Source: Streptacidiphilus sp. P02-A3a
GTDB lineage: Bacteria > Actinomycetota > Actinomycetes > Streptomycetales > Streptomycetaceae
DNA length: 64,000 nucleotides
Assembly: GCF_014084105.1 (NCBI RefSeq)
Contig: NZ_CP048289.1
Location: forward strand, 8,441,922 to 8,505,921
Direction: 5' to 3'
The notes under the pieces were generated by a model. It was not told the DNA's origin and did no database searches. It saw only the letters and a program-made list of their open reading frames with translations. Below are positions 49,543-57,469 of the stretch, in pieces. Position 1 is the first letter of the stretch; every line of letters starts with the position of its first letter. A program made the translations under genes and the position numbers.

Positions 49543-50936
49543 ACCTTGGGCACTCCCTGGGTCTGCCCCTCGGTGTCCAGCGGGGGCTGCTCCGGCGGCG
49601 GGGACAGCGGCGGCTCCGGTCGGCGGGCCGCGTCGCTGGTCCGGATCAGCAGCGCCACCAGCATCCAGTTGGTCACCAGCGAGGAGCCGCCCTGGGCCAG
49701 GAAGGGCATGGTCATCCCGGTGAGCGGGATCAGGTCGGTGACACCGGCGGCGACCACGAACACCTGGAGCGCCAGCAGCGAGGCCAGCCCGATCGACAGC
49801 AGCCGCCCGAAGGGGTCGCGCAGCATGATCCCGGCCCGGTAGCCGCGCACCACCAGCACCGCGTACACCAGCAGCAGCGCCGCCAGCCCGACCAGTCCCA
49901 GCTCCTCGCCGAAGGTGGCCAGGATCCAGTCGGACTTCACCGCGAAGCCGATCAGAGAGGAGTGGCCCTGGCCGAGGCCGGTGCCGAGCAGCCCGCCCGC
50001 CGCGAAGGCGAACAGCGACTGGGCCAGCTGACCGGCCCCCTGACCGGCCGCGATGGTCCGCGTCGGGTCGAGCCAGTCGGTGAACCGGCTGTGCACGTGC
50101 GGCTCGAACAGCGCCACCGGGACGATGGCGGCGCCGACCAGCAGCAGCCCCACCGCGATCCAGCCGGTCCGGCCGGTGGCCACGTACAGCATCATCACGA
50201 ACATGCCGAAGAAGATCAGGCAGGTGCCGAGGTCCTGTTCCAGGAACAGCACCCCCGAGCTGATCAGCCAGATCACCAGGATCGGGCCGAGGTCCCGGCC
50301 GCGCGGCAGCTCGATCAGCCAGATCCGGCGCCCGGTCAGCGCCAGCGCGTCGCGGTTGGACGCCAGGTAGGCGGCGAAGAAGACGGCCAGCGCGATCTTG
50401 GCGACCTCGCCCGGCTGGAAGGAGAGCGGCCCGACCTTGATCCAGATCTTGGCCCCGTACACGGCGGGCAGGAAGACCGGGACGATCATCAGCAGGATCG
50501 CGCAGAAGGCGAACACGTAGGCGTACCGCTGGAGCACCCGGTAGTCCCGCAGCAGCAGCACCACCACGATGAACAGCAGCACCCCCAACGCCGACCAGAG
50601 CAGCTGGGACGGCGCCGATGAGGTCCCGGTGGCCCGGTCGAGCCGGTAGATGACCACCAGGCCGAGGCCGTTCAGCAGCACCGCCAGCGGCAGCAGCAGC
50701 GGATCCGCGTAGCGGGCCCGCAGCCGCACCGCGAGGTGCGCCAGCAGCGCGAGTCCGCCCAGGCCCGCCCCGTACTGGGCGGTGTCGGCGGGCACCCGGC
50801 CGTCGATCGCCCAGCCGACGTCCGCGTAGCCGAAGGCCGCGATCAGCACCGCGAGCACGACCAGCAGCAGCTCGGTGGTGCGCCGGGTGGGCGTCCCCGG
50901 CTGCGGGGCCGCGACCGCGGCCGCTGCGGCCATCAC
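49539..50936 (-). CDS. SEDS-family peptidoglycan polymerase (FtsW/RodA/SpoVE)
   Basis: A 465-residue protein with about twelve membrane segments that polymerises glycan strands from lipid II together with its class B PBP. Family landmarks are seen: KIWIKVGPLSFQPGEVAKIALAVFFAAYL, ISSGVLFLEQDLGTCLIFFGMFVMML, the long extracytoplasmic loop with WLDPTRTIAAGQGAGQLAQSLFAFAAGGLLGTGLGQG, and SDWILATFGEELGLVG (conserved Asp/Glu), ending VTDLIPLTGMTMPFLAQGGSSL. The Pro-rich C-terminal tail is cytoplasmic. The GTG/ATG at 50936/50933 has no strong ribosome site. Confidence 0.94.
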   Translation of the reverse strand: MMAAAAAVAAPQPGTPTRRTTELLLVVLAVLIAAFGYADVGWAIDGRVPADTAQYGAGLGGLALLAHLAVRLRARYADPLLLPLAVLLNGLGLVVIYRLDRATGTSSAPSQLLWSALGVLLFIVVVLLLRDYRVLQRYAYVFAFCAILLMIVPVFLPAVYGAKIWIKVGPLSFQPGEVAKIALAVFFAAYLASNRDALALTGRRIWLIELPRGRDLGPILVIWLISSGVLFLEQDLGTCLIFFGMFVMMLYVATGRTGWIAVGLLLVGAAIVPVALFEPHVHSRFTDWLDPTRTIAAGQGAGQLAQSLFAFAAGGLLGTGLGQGHSSLIGFAVKSDWILATFGEELGLVGLAALLLVYAVLVVRGYRAGIMLRDPFGRLLSIGLASLLALQVFVVAAGVTDLIPLTGMTMPFLAQGGSSLVTNWMLVALLIRTSDAARRPEPPLSPPPEQPPLDTEGQTQGVPKV

Positions 50937-50958
50937 GCGCTCGCGGGGCGCGGGCGGG

Positions 50959-51459
50959 TCAGGCCTGGACGCCCTGGGCCACCCGCACGGCCTCGCGCAG
51001 GTGCGCCTCGGCGTCGTCGCTGAGCGAGGTCTGGATCAGCTGGCCGCCGAACGGGGCGAGCTGCGGGATGACCTTCTCCGGGACGGCGTTCTGCACCAGC
51101 ACGAACAGCGCGGCCGCGCCCGGCGTCAGGTTCTCGCCGATCTGCCGCATGAAGTTGTCGTCCACCCCGAAGTCCTGGGCGGAGCCGACGGCCGCGCCGG
51201 TCGCGCCGCCGATGGCGGCACCGAGGAAGGGCATGAAGAAGATCAGCCCGATCAGGCCGCCCCACAGCGCGCCCCCGGCCGCACCCATGCCGGTGGCGTT
51301 CACCGCCTGGTGCAGCTTGACCTTGCCGTCCTCCCTGCGCTCGACGACGACGGCGTCCTCGACCTGGATCAGTTTCTGCTTCTGCAGGTCCCCGAGCAGC
51401 GCCCGGACCTTCTCGGCGGTGTCGACGTCCGGATAGGCGACGGCGATCAGGTTGCTCAT
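50959..51459 (-). CDS. DUF1269-family membrane protein
   Basis: A 166-residue protein. N-terminal ferredoxin-like part (1-55, SNLIAVAYPDVDTAEKVRALLGDLQKQKLIQVEDAVVVERREDGKVKLHQ), then a Gly/Ala-rich segment with a glycine-zipper pattern (about 56-95, GMGAAGGALWGGLIGLIFFMPFLGAAIGGATGAAVG). A C-terminal part has PGAAALFVLVQNAVPEKVIPQL. This is the DUF1269 layout; members are probably membrane-associated stress proteins of unknown function. ATG 51459 has GGAAGGGAA upstream. It precedes the SEDS-PBP pair by 22 bp, so it is probably co-transcribed. Confidence 0.88.
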   Translation of the reverse strand: MSNLIAVAYPDVDTAEKVRALLGDLQKQKLIQVEDAVVVERREDGKVKLHQAVNATGMGAAGGALWGGLIGLIFFMPFLGAAIGGATGAAVGSAQDFGVDDNFMRQIGENLTPGAAALFVLVQNAVPEKVIPQLAPFGGQLIQTSLSDDAEAHLREAVRVAQGVQA

Positions 51460-51578
51460 GGCGATTCCCTTCCCTGGATGGCACGTACGGCCCGCTGAAC
51501 GACCGGCAGCGGTACACGGCTCGCCGTGCGGCGGCTGCCGGCCATTCGCCAGGCCGTACTGGGGAATCTAGCCAGATA

Positions 51579-53120
51579 TCAGCCTTTTGTCCGATTTGCG
51601 GGTCGGCGTGTCGCCAGCACCTTCCGCTCCGCCCGCGTCGTCGCCTTGCTCGGCGGCACGCTCCCCGGGCTCGGCTCCACCGCGTCGGTGCGCAGCGTGA
51701 AGCCGATCTCGGCGCCGCCGCCGGGCCGGTTGTGCGCGAACGCCCGGCCGCCGTGGCTCTCCGCGACCTCGCGCACGATCGACAGGCCGAGCCCGGAGCC
51801 GGGCAGGCTGCGGGCCTTGGTCGCCCGGTAGAACCGGTTGAAGACCCGGTCCAGGTCCGCCTCGTCGATCCCCGGCCCCCGGTCCAGCACGGCCACCCGG
51901 CCCGCGTCCACGGTCAGCAGGATCTGGCTGTCGCCGGTGGCGAACTTGGCGGCGTTCTCGACCAGGTTGCTCAACGCCCGCTGCAACGCCTGCGGGCGGC
52001 CGGTGACCAGGAACGGCCGGGCCACCACCAGGATCTCCCGCCCGGTCCGGCGGCGGGCCAGGTCGGCGACCCGCTCGGCCAGCGCCTTCAGGTCGACCTC
52101 GGTCGGCTCCTCGGCCTCGCGGCGGTCGGCCGCCAGCTCCACCAGCTCGTTGACCAGCACGGTCAGCTCGCGGGTCTCCGTGGCCAGGTCCTCCAGCAGG
52201 CCGTCCCTGGACTCCGGCGGCAGCTGGTCGAGCCGGGGCAGCGCGGCGATGTTGGTCCGCAGCGAGGTCAGCGGGGTGCGCAGTTCGTGCCCGGCGTCCT
52301 GGACCAGTCGGCGCTGGTCGTCCTTGGACCGGGCCAGCCGCCCCAGCATGTCGTCGAACGCCCGGCCCAGGCGGCCGATCTCGTCCGCGCCGCGCCGGGG
52401 CACGTCCACGTCCAGCTGCCCGGTCGAGGCCACGTGCTCGGCCGCGCCGGTCAGGGTGACCAGGCGGCGGGTGATCCGTCCGGCCAGCCACCAGCCGGAG
52501 GCCCCGGCCAGCAGCACCACCAGACCGGCCAGCTCCGCGATCCGGTGCAGCAGCGCCTGTAGCAGCTGGTCGGTGTCGCTGAGCAGCTGGCTGAGCTGCA
52601 CCGCGCCGCGCCCGCCGCCGAGCGAGACGGTCACCACCCGGTAGTGGCTGCCCTTGGTCACTTCGAGCACGTTGTGCGTGCGCCCGGCGCCGCGCATCCG
52701 GGCGTAGCTGACGTCCTCGCGGCTGACCGGCAGCACCACGTCGGTGTTGCCCGCGTCGGCGGACTCCACCACCGCGCCTGCCGAGTTGAGCACCTGGATG
52801 CCGATGTCACCGGACTGGATCAGGCTGTCCCGCAGGTCGTTGGAGCTGCCCTTGGACGGCAGGAAGGTGTCCGGCGTGAGCGAGGACCCCTGCACCGAGG
52901 ACTTCAGGCTGTTCAGCGAGTCGACGAAGTCATTGGTCCGGTCCCGCCTGATCATGCTCGCGGCGGAGTCGTAGCCGAGCCCGCCGACGAGCACCGCGAC
53001 CAGCGCGGCGACCCCGGCGAAGGCCACCGAGAAGCGGATCCGCAGGCCCCCGGAGGGTCCTTGGCGCAGCGCCCGGGACAGGCCGAGCGGGGACAGCAGC
53101 TGGAACGGGAACGGGCTCAC
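51579..53120 (-). CDS. Sensor histidine kinase (HAMP-HisKA-HATPase), cognate to the OmpR-type regulator
   Basis: A 513-residue kinase. Two membrane helices (about 30-50 and 190-215) bracket an extracytoplasmic sensing domain of about 140 residues. A HAMP linker (about 215-265) leads to the HisKA box QDAGHELRTPLTSLRTN (His278) and a HATPase with NLVENAAKFA, DRGPGID and GSGLGLSIVREVAESHGG. The basic C-terminal tail (about 485-513) is disordered. GTG 53120 or GTG 53150 (overlapping the regulator's stop) are both possible starts. It is downstream of its regulator. Confidence 0.92.
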   Translation of the reverse strand: MSPFPFQLLSPLGLSRALRQGPSGGLRIRFSVAFAGVAALVAVLVGGLGYDSAASMIRRDRTNDFVDSLNSLKSSVQGSSLTPDTFLPSKGSSNDLRDSLIQSGDIGIQVLNSAGAVVESADAGNTDVVLPVSREDVSYARMRGAGRTHNVLEVTKGSHYRVVTVSLGGGRGAVQLSQLLSDTDQLLQALLHRIAELAGLVVLLAGASGWWLAGRITRRLVTLTGAAEHVASTGQLDVDVPRRGADEIGRLGRAFDDMLGRLARSKDDQRRLVQDAGHELRTPLTSLRTNIAALPRLDQLPPESRDGLLEDLATETRELTVLVNELVELAADRREAEEPTEVDLKALAERVADLARRRTGREILVVARPFLVTGRPQALQRALSNLVENAAKFATGDSQILLTVDAGRVAVLDRGPGIDEADLDRVFNRFYRATKARSLPGSGLGLSIVREVAESHGGRAFAHNRPGGGAEIGFTLRTDAVEPSPGSVPPSKATTRAERKVLATRRPANRTKG

Positions 53121-53139
53121 AGTTCGGCGCTCACGCGGT

Positions 53140-53859
53140 CTACGGCTCACGCAGCGAGTAGCCGACGCCGCGGACGGTGTGGATCAGCGGCGGAGCGTCC
53201 GGGAGCTCCAGCTTGCGGCGCAGGTAGCCGATGTAGACCGCGAGGTTCTTCGAGCCGGGGCCGAAGTCGTAGCCCCAGATCCGGTCGTAGACGGTGCTGT
53301 GGTCGAGCACGATCCCGGCGTTCCGGGCCAGCAGCTCCAGCAGGTCGTACTCGGTGCGGGAGAGCGCGATCTCGATGTCCTGCCGCCAGACCCGGCGCGC
53401 GGTGGGGTCGATCCGCAGGTCGCCGACCTCGATCAGGCCGTCCGCCGGGTGCACCGACTGGGTCGACGGCGGATCCGCCGGGACCGGCAGCGGCAGCGCC
53501 CGGCGCAGCAGCGCGCGCAGCCGCGCCAGCAGCTCGTCGGTCTCGAAGGGCTTCACCATGTAGTCGTCCGCGCCCGCGTCCAGGCCCGCCACCCGGTCCG
53601 AGGTCTCGACCCGGGCGGTGAGCATCAGGATCGGCGTGCGGTCGTTCTCCGCCCGGAGCACGCTGCACACCGCGAGGCCGTCGATGCCGGGCATCATCAC
53701 GTCCAGCACGATGGCGTCGGGGTGCTCCTTGTGGATGGCGGCGAGGGCCTGGATGCCGTCGGCGACCGCGGTCACCTGGTAGCCCTCCAGGGTCAGCAGG
53801 CGCACCAGGGAATCGCGGATGGCCCGATCGTCCTCGGCCAGCAGTACTGTCGACGTCAC
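53140..53859 (-). CDS. OmpR-family response regulator
   Basis: A 239-residue regulator. The receiver has acidic pocket AEDD, phosphoacceptor Asp53 (VLDVMMPGIDGLAV), Thr (MLTARVETSD) and Lys (DDYMVKPFETDELLARL). A Pro-rich linker precedes the winged helix (about 140-236) with ALSRTEYDLLELLARNAGIVLDHSTVYDRIWGYDFGPGSKNLAVYIGYLRRKLE and the ending HTVRGVGYSLREP. GTG 53859 has GGAGAG upstream. It is the first gene of a regulator-kinase operon; the promoter region contains a 12-bp tandem repeat. Confidence 0.94.
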   Translation of the reverse strand: MTSTVLLAEDDRAIRDSLVRLLTLEGYQVTAVADGIQALAAIHKEHPDAIVLDVMMPGIDGLAVCSVLRAENDRTPILMLTARVETSDRVAGLDAGADDYMVKPFETDELLARLRALLRRALPLPVPADPPSTQSVHPADGLIEVGDLRIDPTARRVWRQDIEIALSRTEYDLLELLARNAGIVLDHSTVYDRIWGYDFGPGSKNLAVYIGYLRRKLELPDAPPLIHTVRGVGYSLREP

Positions 53860-53938
53860 GGTTGCTGATTCTCTCCGTAGTGCATGAGAGCGCGGTAAGA
53901 GCGCGCTTCCATTGTCACCGATGCCGGGAATTGCCCGA

Positions 53939-53998
53939 ATCTCAGCCCGGATCTCAGCCCGGATCTCAGCCCGGATCTCAGCCCGGATCTCAGCCCGC
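53939..53998. repeat. 12-bp tandem repeat, 5 copies, over a stop codon
   Basis: ATCTCAGCCCGG five times (53939-53998). The TCA in the last copy is the complement of the stop of the 53990-54250 gene; each copy carries a further in-frame stop on the minus strand. It lies between that gene and the two-component operon. Confidence 0.9.
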
Positions 53999-54250
53999 GT
54001 AGACGGTGAGCACGGCGCCGTCGATCTGGACGCTGCGGGTGCCGTCCAGGTCTCCCCGGCGCAGCGCCGCCAGGCAGCGGCGGAACAGCAGCATCTCCTC
54101 GCCGTCGAGCACGGCCGCCGCCAGGTGCAGCACCTCGGCCATCCCGGCGTCGGCGAGGTCGGCCGGGAGCTCCCCGGAGAGCAGCACCACGGACTCCCCG
54201 CTGCTGCCCCGGGCGACGGCGGTGGTGGGACCTCCGAGTACGACCAGCAC
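53990..54250 (-). CDS. Small hypothetical protein (86 residues)
   Basis: No named family recognised. The compact sequence runs MLVVLGGPTTAVARGSSGESVVLLSGELPADLADAGMAEVLHLAAAVLDGEEMLLFRRCLAALRRGDLDG and ends VQIDGAVLTVYAG. It looks like a small alpha/beta fold with two helices and no Cys or signal peptide. The GTG at 54250 has only a poorly spaced GGGGAG upstream. It lies between the XRE regulator and the two-component operon, on their strand. Coding is supported by frame composition and by the absence of a better candidate in the gap; it could be spurious. Confidence 0.5.
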   Translation of the reverse strand: MLVVLGGPTTAVARGSSGESVVLLSGELPADLADAGMAEVLHLAAAVLDGEEMLLFRRCLAALRRGDLDGTRSVQIDGAVLTVYAG

Positions 54251-54412
54251 ATCTCCCCCTGGTCCCCGGGCGGTCGCACCCCCCGGCCGTTCGGACTGGC
54301 AGGAGGACGACGCTAGCCGTACCGGGGCGCGGCAGCGGGGGCGTGCGGCGATATTCGCTCCATCCGGTCATTTCGGGGTGGAACGGGAACCGGAACGGAC
54401 AGGGATCGCGTC

Positions 54413-54850
54413 CTACTCGGCCGTTTCCGGAGCCTCGGTGTCGCGTCGGCTCCCGGTGGACGGGGCGGGGCGGGCGGCACGGCCCAGCAGCGACTCGACC
54501 AGCGCGGCGACATGGCGGCGGTCGTCCATGGACAGCCGGTGCAGGCTCGCGATGAGCACGTCCACCTCCGGGTCGGCCGAGGGCGCGCCGCCCTCGGCGG
54601 CCGGGTCGGCCGCGTACAGGTGGATGCCGCAGGACTCGGCGGCGGCCCGGCGGACGGCGTCCAGCGACAGTTCGAGGCCCCTGGCCAGGCCCTCCAGCGT
54701 GGTCGGCTGCGGCATCCGGACCAGGCGTTCGCTGGTGGCCAGGTGGTGCACGGTGGAGCGCGGGACACCGCCGCGCCGGGCCACCTCGCCGTAGGACCAG
54801 CCCTCCCGGTCCAACCGCTCTCTCATCAGCCGCTGCAGTGCGTGGGACAC
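54413..54850 (-). CDS. XRE-type HTH regulator
   Basis: A 145-residue cytoplasmic protein. Residues 1-60 carry an XRE/Cro-like HTH (ALQRLMRERLDREGWSYGEVARRGGVPRSTVHHLATSERLVRMPQPTTLEGLARGL). A variable acidic region follows, then a short helix LIASLHRLSMDDRRHVAALVESLLGR typical of streptomycete XRE regulators, and a disordered tail. GTG 54850 has GGAGG about 10 nt upstream; an alternative GTG is at 54871. It is divergent from the 72-residue peptide gene, with 333 bp between starts, so it is the most likely local regulator of the cassette to its right (inference). Confidence 0.8.
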   Translation of the reverse strand: MSHALQRLMRERLDREGWSYGEVARRGGVPRSTVHHLATSERLVRMPQPTTLEGLARGLELSLDAVRRAAAESCGIHLYAADPAAEGGAPSADPEVDVLIASLHRLSMDDRRHVAALVESLLGRAARPAPSTGSRRDTEAPETAE

Positions 54851-54998
54851 CTGACTGACGCCTCCTGTCACCGCCCTCGCGGCGGGCTACGGGGTGTCGA
54901 TTCTACGGCGATCACGCTCCCCGGGACCGCCCGCGACGGCCTCACCTGCTGATTCGTCTCTGTTGCGAGGCTGTTACAGAACGTCGTCGGCAAACCGC

Positions 54999-55028
54999 TT
55001 GCGGACGGCGAATCGGCGCGACTAGTGT
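54999..55028 (+). promoter_or_regulatory. Candidate promoter of the peptide gene
   Basis: TTGCGG (54999-55004) and TAGTGT (55023-55028) are spaced 18 bp apart, about 155 bp upstream of the peptide ATG. TCCAATC (55028-55034) and GATTGGA (55058-55064) form a 7-bp inverted repeat just after the -10. Confidence 0.45.
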
Positions 55029-55095
55029 CCAATCTCGTTGGACAGTCCGTCCGACCGGATTGGACGGCATTCGGGGGGATCCCTGGTGCGGCCCG

Positions 55096-55172
55096 AACCA
55101 TCAGCCATCACGCCAACAGCCATCACGCCAACAGGCATCACGCCATCAGGCATCACGCCAACAGGCATCACG
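55096..55172 (+). repeat. 15-bp tandem repeat in the peptide gene's leader
   Basis: Variants of GCCATCACGCCAACA at 55104, 55119, 55134 and 55149, with partial copies at both ends, running right up to the ribosome site. The unit is a multiple of three and stays open in the peptide's frame, where it would read as (S/R)HHA(N/I). Confidence 0.9.
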
Positions 55173-55183
55173 AAAGGCACACC

Positions 55184-55402
55184 ATGAGCATGGACATGCA
55201 CGAGCTGGACGCCGAGACCGCCGAGCTGCTGCCCGCCCGCGAGGCCCTGGGCAAGCTCAAGTTCAACTTCACCAAGACCGTCAACGTGACCAAGCACGTC
55301 GCCAACGTCTCGGCGCACAACACCTCGACCGCCAACAACATCGCCTCGCTGGGCGGCACCGCGCAGTCCGAGGCGGACCAGGCGATCAGCATCGTCCAGT
55401 AG
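55184..55402 (+). CDS. 72-residue peptide, candidate exported or RiPP-like precursor
   Basis: No named family recognised. An acidic N-terminal segment (MHELDAETAELLPAREALG, residues 5-23) resembles a leader peptide. The rest (24-72) is rich in Asn, Thr, Ser, Ala and Val and has no Cys: LKFNFTKTVNVTKHVAN ... HNTSTANNIASLGGTAQS and the ending AISIVQ. There is no classical signal peptide. ATG 55184 has AAAGG 7 nt upstream. It is followed by a 14-bp hairpin and then a PqqD-like/M50 membrane protease gene, the arrangement expected for a highly expressed precursor and its dedicated processing enzyme. Its role is unknown; an amyloid-like surface peptide or an unmodified signalling peptide are possible. 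Confidence 0.7.
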   Translation: MSMDMHELDAETAELLPAREALGKLKFNFTKTVNVTKHVANVSAHNTSTANNIASLGGTAQSEADQAISIVQ

Positions 55403-55423
55403 CAGCCGCGCACTCCCCGGGCC

Positions 55424-55464
55424 GGGGGGCGGGCCGCGCCTGGGGAGGAGGCGGCCCGTCCCCC
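55424..55464 (+). terminator. Hairpin between the peptide and protease genes (attenuator candidate)
   Basis: A 14-bp stem (55424-55437 with 55451-55464, one G-T pair) and a 13-nt loop, 21 bp after the peptide stop. It probably limits read-through so that the peptide is made in excess of the protease. Confidence 0.7.
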
Positions 55465-55527
55465 GGGACGACCGGGAGCGCCGGGGGTCCGTGACCGCGT
55501 CGACCGGGGGAAGGGCAGGGCAGCACG

Positions 55528-57393
55528 ATGACCGTGAGCGTGGAGCCGGGGGCGCTGGTCCCCGGCCCGGGGGGCTTCGCCACCTCCTTCGAGCCCTGCC
55601 CGGTCCTCCCGGTGCCCCGGCTCAGCGCCGGGCTGCGGCTGCACGGCGAGTACCAGGGGTCCGGCTTCACCGAGCCCAAGTACATCGCGCGGCGCGGCGA
55701 CGGCCAGGTGGTGCAGCTCTCCCGGCTGCTGCACCTGGTCGCCGACTCGATCGACGGCTCCAGCGACACCGCCGCCATCTCCCGCCGGGTCAGCGGCCGG
55801 TACGGGCGCGAGGTGAGCGAGCAGAACATCGCCTACCTGGTCGAGCGGAAGCTCACGCCGCTCGGCGTCACCCTCCCGTACGACCAGGTCGGGGACGAGG
55901 CGGTCGAGGCCCCGCGCTCCGACCTGCTGCTCGCGCTCAAGGGCCACCGGGTGCTGTTCGACGCGCGGCGGGTGGACCGCATCGCCCGGGCCCTGTCCTG
56001 GCTGCACCGCCCGCTGGTGGTGGTGCTGGTACTGGTCGCGATGACCGGGCTGGACGTCTGGCTGTTCGGCTACCACGGGGCGATCACCCCGGTACTGGAG
56101 GTCCTCGACCAGCCGGTGCTGCTGCTGGCCGTGTTCGCGCTGACGGTGGCCTCGCTGGTGTTCCACGAGTTCGGCCACGCCTCGGCCTGCCGCTACGGCG
56201 GGGCCAGACCGGGCTGCATCGGCTGCGGCCTCTTCCTGATCTGGCCGTCCATGTACACCGACGTCACCGACGTCTACCGGATCGGCCGCGCCGGGCGGAT
56301 CCGGACCGACCTGGGCGGGGTCTACTTCAACATCGTCTTCATGCTGGGCCTGGCCGGCTGCTACGCCCTGACCGGCCAGCAGTTCCTCCTCAGCGCGGTC
56401 TACCTCGGCCACTTCGAGGTACTGGAGCAGCTGATGCCCGCCGTCCGGCTGGACGGCTACTACATCCTCGGCGACCTGGCCGGGGTGCCCGACCTGTTCG
56501 GCAAGATCAGACCGATCCTGCTCAGCGCGATCCCCGGCCGCCCGGTCCAGCCCGGGGCGGCCGACCTCAAGCGCTCCGCCCGGATCATCGTCACGGTCTG
56601 GGTGCTGACCATGGTGCCGCTGCTCCTCGGCGACCTCGGCTACGCGCTGTGGAACCTGCCGCGGCTGCTGGCCACCGGCGTCCGCTCGCTCAGCTCCCAA
56701 CTGAACGGAACCGCCTCGGCGTTCGCCGACGGACACCTCGCCGGGGGCCTGGTCGGGGTGCTCGGCAGCCTGATGCTGGTCTGCCCGCTCGCCGGGATGG
56801 CCTACCTGTCGGTCCGGCTCGGCGGACGGCTGCTGCGCACCGCCCTGCGCGGCACCAGCGGCAGGCCGCGGCTGCGGGCCGTCTGCTGCGGGCTGGTGCT
56901 GGCCGCGACCACCGCCCTGGCCTGGGCCTGGGTCGGCGGGATCACCCCCAGGCCGCTGCCCGCCCAGCCGCCGATGGTCCCGGTGCTGCAACCCGGCGTA
57001 CCCACCGCCGCACCACCGCGACCGTACCGACCCGCCGCGCCGCCGCCCCCGCCCGGTCGCCGGAGCGTCAGCCCGCCGCCGCGGCGGTCGGGCAGGCCCG
57101 GTTCGGTGGTGGTGGCGCCGCCGCCGGTGCCGGGACCGAACCCGGCCGCCACCGCGGTCCCGACGCCGCCGCCGTCCCCGACCCCACCGCCGGGCGCGAC
57201 GGCAAGCCCCAGCACCACGCCCGCCGCGCCGTCCGCACCGGCGACCGGCAGGCCCCGGCCGTCCGGATCCGCCGACGCGAGCCCCACCGGTCCGAGCCCG
57301 TCCGCCTCGGTCTCGGCGACGGCCTCGGCGAGCGCCACCGCGTCCCCGAGCCACACCCCCGCCGCCACCGACGTCACCACCAGGCCGGGCTGA
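55528..57393 (+). CDS. PqqD-like domain fused to an M50 membrane metalloprotease
   Basis: A 621-residue protein. The N-terminal part (about residues 50-115, KYIARRGDGQVVQLSRLLHLV ... YLVERKLTPLGV) resembles a PqqD-like winged helix, the peptide-binding fold of many RiPP enzymes. Six or so membrane segments (about 160-470) carry the zinc site HEFGH (213-217) and the distant LDGYY motif (308-312), whose Asp is the third ligand in M50 proteases. RIGRAGRIRTDLGGVYFN fits the same family. The last 135 residues are Pro/Ser/Thr/Ala-rich, probably outside the cell. Start ATG 55528. The likely substrate is the peptide encoded upstream. It could instead be an exporter-like protein. Confidence 0.8.
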   Translation: MTVSVEPGALVPGPGGFATSFEPCPVLPVPRLSAGLRLHGEYQGSGFTEPKYIARRGDGQVVQLSRLLHLVADSIDGSSDTAAISRRVSGRYGREVSEQNIAYLVERKLTPLGVTLPYDQVGDEAVEAPRSDLLLALKGHRVLFDARRVDRIARALSWLHRPLVVVLVLVAMTGLDVWLFGYHGAITPVLEVLDQPVLLLAVFALTVASLVFHEFGHASACRYGGARPGCIGCGLFLIWPSMYTDVTDVYRIGRAGRIRTDLGGVYFNIVFMLGLAGCYALTGQQFLLSAVYLGHFEVLEQLMPAVRLDGYYILGDLAGVPDLFGKIRPILLSAIPGRPVQPGAADLKRSARIIVTVWVLTMVPLLLGDLGYALWNLPRLLATGVRSLSSQLNGTASAFADGHLAGGLVGVLGSLMLVCPLAGMAYLSVRLGGRLLRTALRGTSGRPRLRAVCCGLVLAATTALAWAWVGGITPRPLPAQPPMVPVLQPGVPTAAPPRPYRPAAPPPPPGRRSVSPPPRRSGRPGSVVVAPPPVPGPNPAATAVPTPPPSPTPPPGATASPSTTPAAPSAPATGRPRPSGSADASPTGPSPSASVSATASASATASPSHTPAATDVTTRPG

Positions 57394-57469
57394 CCCGGTG
57401 CCGGGCTGCCCCGGCGCCGCCGACCCCCGCACCAGTCACCGTCCGCGTTCCACGATTCGGAGCACCACC

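Noticed and set aside
55096..55172. CRISPR array
   Set aside because: The repeats are 15 bp with no unique spacers and no cas genes; it is a simple tandem repeat.
55025..55183. N-terminal extension of the 72-residue peptide from GTG 55025
   Set aside because: The GTG has no ribosome site and overlaps the likely -10 element, while ATG 55184 has AAAGG at good spacing. Kept only as a point to test.
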